Shown piece after piece: positions 26,404 to 33,108 of a stretch of DNA of 64,000 nt. Numbering within the stretch: position 1 is the first letter of the stretch; every line of letters starts with the position of its first letter. The position numbers and the translations under genes are program-made. The stretch spans positions 1,116,001 to 1,180,000 of the forward strand of contig NZ_JAXHLN010000003.1 of NCBI RefSeq assembly GCF_034522235.1, in the 5' to 3' direction. The notes below the pieces were generated by a model. That model worked only from the letters and a program-made list of their open reading frames with translations, searched no databases and was not told the origin of the DNA. The stretch is from Thiohalophilus sp. GTDB lineage: Bacteria > Pseudomonadota > Gammaproteobacteria > UBA6429 > Thiohalophilaceae.

Positions 26404-26508
26404 TCAGGCAATCACATTCGACACCACGATCAAAAACACCATAAAGCCGAACAACACCAGCACCGTCTTGCCCGCATTCAGCGCGATCCCCTTGTCACCT
26501 TGTTGCAT
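26404..26508 (-). CDS. 34-residue single-span membrane protein behind an FNR box
   Basis: The frame reads MQQGDKGIALNAGKTVLVL, then a hydrophobic stretch ending FLIVVSNVIA. It is preceded by a strong ribosome site (CTGGAGGAGAGAGCC before ATG 26508). One membrane helix spans about residues 15-33 after a short charged N terminus. A perfect FNR box lies 65 bases upstream at 26573-26586, which suggests production at low oxygen. Small single-span proteins often stabilise respiratory oxidases, as CydX does, but no relationship is claimed. It is far shorter than usual gene-calling limits. Confidence 0.6.
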   Translation of the reverse strand: MQQGDKGIALNAGKTVLVLFGFMVFLIVVSNVIA

Positions 26509-26572
26509 GGCTCTCTCCTCCAGATTGATAGTGAGGTGACAATAGGTTTAACCTGCATGTCGGGAGAAAAGT

Positions 26573-26586
26573 TTGATCGAGATCAA
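26573..26586 (-). promoter_or_regulatory. FNR/ANR box
   Basis: TTGAT-CGAG-ATCAA is a perfect match to the FNR consensus TTGAT-N4-ATCAA. If it activates from -41.5, transcription on the minus strand would start near 26538, 30 bases before the small membrane protein gene. The same palindrome could also act rightward, but no gene start lies within 600 bases on that side. Confidence 0.65.
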
Positions 26587-26589
26587 ACT

Positions 26590-27272
26590 CAATAAAAATA
26601 AGAAATTCAGTTAATACTAATTATATAAATTTCAGTCTGATCCGTTGTATCGCAGGCTCGGTTGAGCGTCGGTGAAACCAGGTGAAAGACTCCTGTGTGT
26701 ATTGCGCAGAGTCAAGTTCGGGTCGAAATGTTACAGATGTTCGATAAGAAATCGAAGCAAGTCATTGACTTTATTGGCCTATATTTGTCTGTTAGTACAT
26801 ATTCGATGATAAGGGGATTCCCGGGTCTTGAAAACTGATAACAGGTCAGCTAGGTTTACAGAAAATCAAGTGGATTAACAAATAAAAAATTGCGCTAACC
26901 GGTCAGGGATGAGCGTTAAATAAAGATAATCAGGGAACAGGGACGCCGTCATGGATGATGACTTGAAAAACACAAGCTGCCACATACACCATTCATTACT
27001 CACACGTGTTCCCCTGTCGGTTAGGCGCCTGGTCGGGGCGAGTCGACTACCGTACATCCTCACAGTCAATTGTTTTACGCAAATGCCCTGGCGACTACCC
27101 GGGGTTGGCGGTAGTCGTGTATTCCGTGCTTCTGCAACCTGCCTCAATACCTTACCGGTTTGTCGTCCCGGGCGTGTAACCCGCGGAGCAAACATCCTCA
27201 CCCCCGAATTGACGCTATGTGGTAGATAATTGCGGAAAGTCGGTGTTGATAATATAAAAAATCATCAAGGAT
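26590..27272. other. Gene-free stretch before the RHS locus
   Basis: About 680 bases hold no reading frame with a ribosome site or recognisable product. Composition shifts from AT-rich (26590-26950) to mixed. A CGACTACCG word near 27041 recurs inverted as CGGTAGTCG near 27108, with about 60 bases between. It may contain eroded mobile DNA; nothing firm can be named. Confidence 0.4.
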
Positions 27273-27278
27273 ATGATC

Positions 27279-27533
27279 ATGAAAGGGACTCAATTTCTGA
27301 AGTTTATCGCTGTCGTCATGCTGCTCGCATTTTCAACCGTGGCCCGGTCTGAATACACCTGTAACACTGATGGATATATTACAACCATTGGGAATGAGGT
27401 GGTTGCCCAGGAGATGTCCTCGTCCAGCGGCTCCTACGTGCGTTACTATTTCGCGACCCTGCGCTGCAGGGTGACAAACAGTTCGACCAACGACGGGGTG
27501 GTTGAGCGAATTATTTTTACCGAGCTGACATGA
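27279..27533 (+). CDS. Signal-peptide protein coupled to the RHS toxin gene
   Basis: This 84-residue protein has a clear Sec signal peptide (FLKFIAVVMLLAFSTVARSE) and a short mature part with two cysteines (YTC and LRC). ATG 27279 follows AAGGA at the right distance. Its TGA overlaps the ATG of the RHS gene (ATGA). The large RHS protein has no signal peptide of its own, and the two frames overlap openly between 27506 and 27533 around a T5 run, so the two could be halves of one protein split by a one-base shift. Otherwise they are simply translationally coupled. The family is not recognised. Confidence 0.6.
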   Translation: MKGTQFLKFIAVVMLLAFSTVARSEYTCNTDGYITTIGNEVVAQEMSSSSGSYVRYYFATLRCRVTNSSTNDGVVERIIFTELT

Positions 27534-30500
27534 GGCCTGATGATGTATCATCAGGCGCCTATGGTTTAATTGATACCTCTAACTTCCGTGGGCTGGGTAC
27601 ACCCTGCCACAGTGCCTACTATTTTATTCACAAGGATTTCCGTGGAAGTGTTTCCAACAGCCTGAACGGGAATCCGGTAACGGTTGATTTCAACAACGAC
27701 GCCTATCCGGTCGGGGAGATCAGCGAGGCGCCGTTCGATGATACCTTCACGGGTGATTTCAGTGTATCGGTATGTCCTGGTGGGGAAGAACCGACTGTCG
27801 ATGAGGGGCTCGCAAAAAACCTGGGTTCCTGCGATTCAAGCGAAAGTCCCAGCCCATATGTCAGCAATCCCGTCCATGCCGGCACCGGCAACAAATTCGA
27901 GCGTGAATCCGATTACAGTTCTCCGGTAGCTTCACTGAGTTTTGTGCGCTATTACAACAGCCTGGACGATCGGCCCGGTGTCATGGGCAAAGGCTGGCGT
28001 CATAGCTATGAGCGCTCGGTTGTGCTCGAATCGGGCGGCACGACCGCCGCGGTGATTCGTGCCGACGGCAAGACCTATACCTATACACGGAACAGCGGCA
28101 CCTGGACGACCGATCCGGATGTGACTTCAACCCTGTCCCGGGACGGCGACGGGGGCTGGTCGTTGACCCTGGCCAGTGGCACGGTGGAAAACTATGATGC
28201 CGAGGGCAAGCTCATGAGCATCACCACTACGAACGGCCGTACCACCGATCTCACTTATGACAGTACCGGTCGGCTGCAGACGGTGACCGGACCCTTCGAC
28301 CGTACGCTGAGTTTTACCTATGATTCAGACGACCGGCTCGAGATCTTCAGCGATCCTGACGGAAGACAGTATCAGTATCTGTATGACGATAATGACAACC
28401 TGAACAATGTGGTCTATCCCGACGCCAGCAGCCGGGGTTATCTGTATGAAAATACCGGTTATCCCAATCACCTGACAGGGATTATCGATGCCAATGGTCA
28501 GCGCTATGCCACCTATGGCTATGACAATGAGGGCCGCGCCATCCTGACCGAGCACGCAGAGGGGGCTGATCGCTACACCCTGCAATACAACGGTGACGGC
28601 ACAACTACCGTCACCGATCCGGGCGGTCGGGAACGCACCTATCATTTCGAGACCCTGCACGGCGTTAGCAAGGTCACCCAAATTGACAACGGGCCCTGCA
28701 CCCGTTGCGGGGGTGATGCCAGGGACGTGAGCTACGATGCCAACGGGTTTGTCCAGCGCAAGACCGACTTCAACGGCAACGTCACAAACTACGAGCATAA
28801 CGATCGCGGCCTGGAGATCGCGCGTACCGAAGCGGTGGGCACCGAGGTCGAACGTACGATTACCACCGAGTGGCATCCCGCGTGGAACAAACCGGTGCGC
28901 ATCAGCGAGCCGGGGCGGGTCACCGACTATGACTACGACAGCCAGGGCAACCGTGTAACCCGTATCGTCACCGATCCGGACACCGGCAAGCAGCGTCGCA
29001 CCTACTATGTCTACAATACCGCGGGACAGTTGATCCAGATGGACGGCCCGCGCATCGCTGTCGAGGACATCACCACCTACACCTACAACCCGGATGGCAC
29101 CCGAAGCCGGATCACCAACGCGCTGGGGCACGTGACCCGGATTAGCCGGCACGATGGCAGCGGCCGGCCACTGGAGATGGTCGATCCCCATGGCCTGGTC
29201 ACCACCCTGAGCTATGATGCCCGCGGCCGTCTGAAAACTCGCACGGTCGGCAGCCAGACCACCAAGTTCGATTACGACCCGGCGGGCAACCTGATCCGCG
29301 TTACCCCGCCGGACGGCGAGAGCCTGACGTATGGCTATGACAACGCCCACCGGGTGACGTCCATCAGCGACAGCCGCGGCAATACCCTTCACTATACCCG
29401 TGACGCGGCAGGCAATATCACACAGGAAGAGGTCAATGATGCCGACGGCACGCTGACCCGCGCCGTTTCGCGGGCCTATGACGATCTCAACCAGCTGACC
29501 GCGGTATTTGGCAACAACGGCCAGCAGACCACCTACCAGTACGATGCCAACGGCAACCGGATCCAGCGCGCCGATGCCGACCAGAATGCCACGCAGTATG
29601 CCTTCGACGCGCTGAACCGGATGCTCGGCCAGACCAATGCCAACGGGCAGGCGGCGCAATACGCGTACGATGCCCGGGACAACCTGACCCGCGTCACCGA
29701 CTACAACGGCAACACCACGACCTATACCTATGACGGGCTGGGGAACCTGCTGGAACAGCACAGCCCCGACAGTGGAATCACCACGTTCAATCATGACGCG
29801 GCCGGCAATGTCATCAGCAAAACCGACGCGAAGGGCCAGACGACAAACTACGACTATGATGCGTTGAACCGGGTGATCCGCATTCGCTATGCCGATGGCA
29901 GCGAGGCCCGATACACCTACGATCAGGGCGAGAACAGTATCGGCCGCCTGAGCCGCATCGATGACGCCAGCGGCAGTACTGTCTACCGCTATGATCAGTA
30001 TGGCCGGGTGATCGAAAAGAGCCAGATCATCGATGACATCACGTTGACCCACGGCTACACCTACAATGCGACCGGCCAGCTGGTCGAGGAGACCTACCCG
30101 TCCGGGATGACCGTGAGTTATGCCTATACCGACGGGCAGGTCAACCGTATCGCGGTCAACGGCAAGACGATCCTGAAGAACGCCCGCTGGTCGGCCTTCG
30201 GTCCCGTCACCCGGTGGACCTGGGGCAACGGCAGCGTGCACAGCGACCGCTACGATCTGGACGGGCGACTGTATGAACAGACCCTGGCCGGTGACAGACG
30301 CCACTACCAGTTTGATCGGCGCAACAACATCACCGGCATCGAAGGCAGCGAACTGGATCAGCATTATGGTTACGATGCCCTCAATCGGCTGATTAGCGGA
30401 GAGCAACCGGGCGAGTTCGACCAGCGCTTCGACTACGATCCCAACAGCAACCGGACAGCCTTCGACGACAGCACTGGTGGACTTCAGGCGAATTACACCA

Positions 30501-31594
30501 TCGCCAGTGACAGTAACCGGTTGCAACGTATCACCGGCAACAATGCCGTCACCTATGAGTACGACGCCAACGGCAGCATCCTCACCAAGACCGTCAACGG
30601 TCGGACCCGCACCTACAGTTACAATACCGCCAACCGCCTGGCGAGGGTGGACAATCAGGTTCTCTACGACTACAACGCTCTGGGCCAGCGGGTCAGCAAA
30701 CGGTTCCTGACGCCCGCTCAGGGGAAGGGCAACCGCAAAGGCAAAGGCAAAGGCAAAGGCCACAGCGCAGCAGGATTCAAACACGGCCACACCCGCCTGT
30801 TCGCCTACAACGAGGCAGGGCAGATCATCGGCGTCTATAATCACAAAGGCAGGCTGAAAGAGGAACTGATCTATTTTAACGGCGTGCCGATTGCCAGCGT
30901 GCGGGAGGAGGACGCGATCTACTACGTTCACACCGACCACCTGGGCACGCCGAGAATTGTGACCAGTGAAGCCAATGATGTTGTCTGGCGCTGGGATAGT
31001 GACCCGTTCGGGCAAACTCAGCCGGTCAGTGAGGGGTGGGGCGACGAGGAATTTGTGTTTAATTTGCGTTTCCCGGGGCAGTACTATGACCACGAGACCG
31101 GGCTGCACTATAATTACTACCGGTACTACGATCCGAGTACCGGGCGGTATATGACCAGTGATCCGATTGGGTTGGAAGGCGGGTTGAATACGTATGGGTA
31201 TGCCATGCACAATCCAAATAAGTACTTTGATTTATATGGGCTGGATGTTTGGGAAGATATGCCAATACCATCATTGCCCCGAAGAAGACAGGGGCTAATA
31301 TGTGGCTCAGGCGCAACTGCAAGTTGGGTGCCAGATTATTATGGGAAAGCTGATTTTTCCGATGCTTGTAGAAAACACGATGATTGCTATGGCGATAAAG
31401 GAAAAGAATGCGGAAAATCTAGAAAACAATGCGACAAAGAATTACGTGATAATATGAATAAGGCATGCATTGCGGCTGGTGAAGGGGCACTATGTTTTTC
31501 TGTATCCGATGCATATTATCAAGCGCTAAGAGGAGCTGGGCTACCAGCATACAACAATGCAAGAAATAGAGATCCCATTTTTGACCTCATGTAG
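27530..31594 (+). CDS. RHS/YD-repeat polymorphic toxin with phospholipase A2-like tip
   Basis: The 1354 residues begin with a unique region (1-110), then dozens of YD repeats (for example YDSQGNRVTRIV, YDALNRVIRI) that fold into the RHS shell. The core ends at DPIGLEGG (from 1211), where RHS proteins cleave themselves. A lysine/glycine run (GKGNRKGKGKGKG, coded near 30719-30770) interrupts the shell. The tip (1239-1354) carries ACRKHDDCY with the H1283-D1284 pair of phospholipase A2 plus six or more cysteines, so it should cut membrane phospholipids. Base composition drops sharply to AT-rich at the tip, the usual sign of toxin swapping. No signal peptide is present. The next gene is the likely immunity protein. 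Confidence 0.88.
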   Translation: MRPDDVSSGAYGLIDTSNFRGLGTPCHSAYYFIHKDFRGSVSNSLNGNPVTVDFNNDAYPVGEISEAPFDDTFTGDFSVSVCPGGEEPTVDEGLAKNLGSCDSSESPSPYVSNPVHAGTGNKFERESDYSSPVASLSFVRYYNSLDDRPGVMGKGWRHSYERSVVLESGGTTAAVIRADGKTYTYTRNSGTWTTDPDVTSTLSRDGDGGWSLTLASGTVENYDAEGKLMSITTTNGRTTDLTYDSTGRLQTVTGPFDRTLSFTYDSDDRLEIFSDPDGRQYQYLYDDNDNLNNVVYPDASSRGYLYENTGYPNHLTGIIDANGQRYATYGYDNEGRAILTEHAEGADRYTLQYNGDGTTTVTDPGGRERTYHFETLHGVSKVTQIDNGPCTRCGGDARDVSYDANGFVQRKTDFNGNVTNYEHNDRGLEIARTEAVGTEVERTITTEWHPAWNKPVRISEPGRVTDYDYDSQGNRVTRIVTDPDTGKQRRTYYVYNTAGQLIQMDGPRIAVEDITTYTYNPDGTRSRITNALGHVTRISRHDGSGRPLEMVDPHGLVTTLSYDARGRLKTRTVGSQTTKFDYDPAGNLIRVTPPDGESLTYGYDNAHRVTSISDSRGNTLHYTRDAAGNITQEEVNDADGTLTRAVSRAYDDLNQLTAVFGNNGQQTTYQYDANGNRIQRADADQNATQYAFDALNRMLGQTNANGQAAQYAYDARDNLTRVTDYNGNTTTYTYDGLGNLLEQHSPDSGITTFNHDAAGNVISKTDAKGQTTNYDYDALNRVIRIRYADGSEARYTYDQGENSIGRLSRIDDASGSTVYRYDQYGRVIEKSQIIDDITLTHGYTYNATGQLVEETYPSGMTVSYAYTDGQVNRIAVNGKTILKNARWSAFGPVTRWTWGNGSVHSDRYDLDGRLYEQTLAGDRRHYQFDRRNNITGIEGSELDQHYGYDALNRLISGEQPGEFDQRFDYDPNSNRTAFDDSTGGLQANYTIASDSNRLQRITGNNAVTYEYDANGSILTKTVNGRTRTYSYNTANRLARVDNQVLYDYNALGQRVSKRFLTPAQGKGNRKGKGKGKGHSAAGFKHGHTRLFAYNEAGQIIGVYNHKGRLKEELIYFNGVPIASVREEDAIYYVHTDHLGTPRIVTSEANDVVWRWDSDPFGQTQPVSEGWGDEEFVFNLRFPGQYYDHETGLHYNYYRYYDPSTGRYMTSDPIGLEGGLNTYGYAMHNPNKYFDLYGLDVWEDMPIPSLPRRRQGLICGSGATASWVPDYYGKADFSDACRKHDDCYGDKGKECGKSRKQCDKELRDNMNKACIAAGEGALCFSVSDAYYQALRGAGLPAYNNARNRDPIFDLM

Positions 31595-31606
31595 GATATA
31601 GAAATA

Positions 31607-31945
31607 ATGTCTAACATTGAGATGATTTTTCGAGTTTTCGCCATTTTTGCTGGTGTCATGTACTTATTAGCTATAATTTTCGTAGGCTTTGTTAATTTGC
31701 CAGGTATATTTATAATTTTGGCTATGTTTTGGTACGGATCAGGTTTTTACCTGAAGGAAGACATTCGAAATATTGTGATAATCAATCGAATAATAGGGTC
31801 TGTAGGAGGTATTTCTGTATTGGTTAGTGTTATTGAAGCTGACATAAAGATTATTACCATTGTTACAGTGGCTTCATATGCTTTTAATATAATTATTTTA
31901 ATAGCTTGCGCCCGACTTATATTTTTTAAACCAAATATCAATTAG
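31607..31945 (+). CDS. Small AT-rich membrane protein, probable immunity protein for the RHS toxin
   Basis: The 112 residues contain three to four hydrophobic helices (about 6-28, 29-45, 58-78 and 83-105) and little else. It starts 12 bases after the toxin stop. Its base composition is as AT-rich as the toxin tip and quite unlike the RHS core or the neighbouring chromosome. Polymorphic toxins are followed by their own immunity gene, and membrane immunity proteins are common where the toxin attacks the membrane. The position and composition are seen; the immunity role is inferred. Confidence 0.65.
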   Translation: MSNIEMIFRVFAIFAGVMYLLAIIFVGFVNLPGIFIILAMFWYGSGFYLKEDIRNIVIINRIIGSVGGISVLVSVIEADIKIITIVTVASYAFNIIILIACARLIFFKPNIN

Positions 31946-32011
31946 AAGGAAAAGGTGTTGAAGGGCGTGGGAATCAACGGAAAAAGAGGAGGTCGGAAAA
32001 AGGGGACGTAG

Positions 32012-32172
32012 TGAACTTCCCCCAGTTTAACGGACACTTTAAATCGGAGGCAATGGTCTCCCAGAAGGAGTGTCCCAATGACTTGTTAAATAGGTGTCGG
32101 AGGGATTAAATTTTGACCAGGCGGGTTAGATTGTCTCTGATTTAATGTGTCCGTGAAACCAGGGGAGGTTCA
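32012..32172. mobile_element. Internally deleted IS3-family element
   Basis: The left end TGAACTTCCCCCAGTTTAAC followed by GGACA (32012-32036) and the right end TGTCCGTGAAACCAGGGGAG followed by GTTCA (32148-32172) are imperfect inverted repeats with about 20 of 25 bases matching. They start with TGA as in IS3, whose end reads TGATCTTACCCAGC. Only about 110 bases lie between them. They keep a GGAGGCAATGG-type leader and a broken start (ATGACTTGTTAA) but no transposase, so this is a MITE-like remnant. Confidence 0.65.
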
Positions 32173-32200
32173 GACTGAACCTCCCCTGGTTTCACGGACA
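32148..32200. mobile_element. Abutted IS ends (25-bp perfect inverted repeat, 3-bp spacer)
   Basis: TGTCCGTGAAACCAGGGGAG plus GTTCA is followed by GAC and then its exact reverse complement. Read as IS ends, a right end and a left end sit head to tail three bases apart. IS3-family circles and tandem copies have the same junction. The second copy runs out soon after 32200 without a gene. As RNA it would also fold into a very stable hairpin. Confidence 0.7.
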
Positions 32201-32285
32201 TATTTATTTCTGTTTCTTTGTCGCCTCTGCACCCAGGCAACGGGCATAGACGCAGACGCCTCTGCGGTGAAAAGCTGCTCCCAAA

Positions 32286-32317
32286 ATAAAAACACGCCGC
32301 CATCTTTCGATAGCGGC
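32286..32317 (-). terminator. Rho-independent terminator of the Rrf2-type gene
   Basis: On the minus strand GCCGCTATC-GAAA-GATGGCGGC (one G-T pair) is followed by GTGTTTTTATTTT. It lies 28 bases after the stop of the regulator at 32345. Confidence 0.8.
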
Positions 32318-32344
32318 GCGCTGATTTCAGCTTGTCGTAGTGAC

Positions 32345-32773
32345 TCAGGCGGCCTGACTGGATTTGTCGCCGGAGTGTTTTTTGCTCGTTTCGTGGATGT
32401 CCCGCAGGCTGACGCTGCTCAGATAGTCATACACCATGTTGGACAGCTCTTTCCAAAGGTGGGCGCTTTCCGGGGCGCCGTGGCCGGTGGGGACATTGTC
32501 TTTGGCTTTTTCTTTTTCCGGCAGGTCGATCGCCTTGACGATGTCGCCGACGGAGATTTCGTCGATGTTTTTGTTCAGGACATAGCCGCCGCCGGGACCG
32601 CGCACGCTGCGGACCAGCCCGTGCTTGCGCAACAGGGCAAAAATCTGTTCCAGGTAAGAGATGGAGATATTCTGCGTGTGCGCCAGATACGCCAGCGTCA
32701 CCGGCCGGTCCGGGCTCATCGTCAGTTCCAGCATTGCCTTGGCGGCATAGTCTGCTCGGGATGAAAGTTTCAT
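32345..32773 (-). CDS. Rrf2-family transcriptional regulator without cluster cysteines
   Basis: The 142 residues start MKLSSRADYAAKAMLEL, the Rrf2 winged-helix opening, with the recognition region ISISYLEQIFALLRKHGLV and the wing SVRGPGGGY. IscR, NsrR and RsrR carry three cysteines or another ligand set for an iron-sulfur cluster at about 90-105. Here that stretch (LPEKEKAKDNVPTGHGAPESAHLW) has no cysteine, and the whole protein has none. It should therefore sense something else or bind constitutively. The start at 32773 is set by the family; a longer in-frame start at 32821 is unlikely. It stands alone and ends at a terminator. Confidence 0.87.
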   Translation of the reverse strand: MKLSSRADYAAKAMLELTMSPDRPVTLAYLAHTQNISISYLEQIFALLRKHGLVRSVRGPGGGYVLNKNIDEISVGDIVKAIDLPEKEKAKDNVPTGHGAPESAHLWKELSNMVYDYLSSVSLRDIHETSKKHSGDKSSQAA

Positions 32774-33108
32774 GGTTTGGCCTCTTGATGGTTTGGGTTC
32801 GTTCTGGTCGGGTGTTGTCAATTTACTTAGTGTTTAATTTAGGATTATTCCCATAGCTTGACAATGTGTATGCTGTGAACAATTGTAAACTTCAACCCTG
32901 TAGTAGATGTGGTCAATGAGAATTAACCCATTAAAAACAATAACTTGAGAGTATCTTGCCAAGCTATTACTGTATTTTCTTAGGCACACAAAAATCCCGA
33001 TGGTTCCCGCCCCGGCGACGCTTTGTGGTGCATCGTGTACCATGGAATCCCGTCGGCCGGGTGGCGGCCCCTGTGAAACCCGATATTTAACCAAGGCGCA
33101 GATTATTG
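32774..33108. other. Gene-free upstream region of the Rrf2-type and Lon-like genes
   Basis: This AT-rich divergent spacer shows no credible gene. A perfect -35 TTGACA lies at 32858-32863, but no good -10 follows at 17 bases (AATTGT). The last 100 bases before the protease gene are GC-rich and show no clear ribosome site except AAGGCG. Confidence 0.4.

Noticed and set aside
26951-27229. A 92-codon frame before the RHS locus
   Set aside because: There is no ribosome site, the composition is odd and no fold or motif is recognisable.
28325-31210. A 961-codon open frame on the minus strand inside the RHS gene
   Set aside because: It mirrors the regular YD-repeat codons of the plus strand, has a low-complexity Val/Ile/Gly-rich product and no family resemblance.
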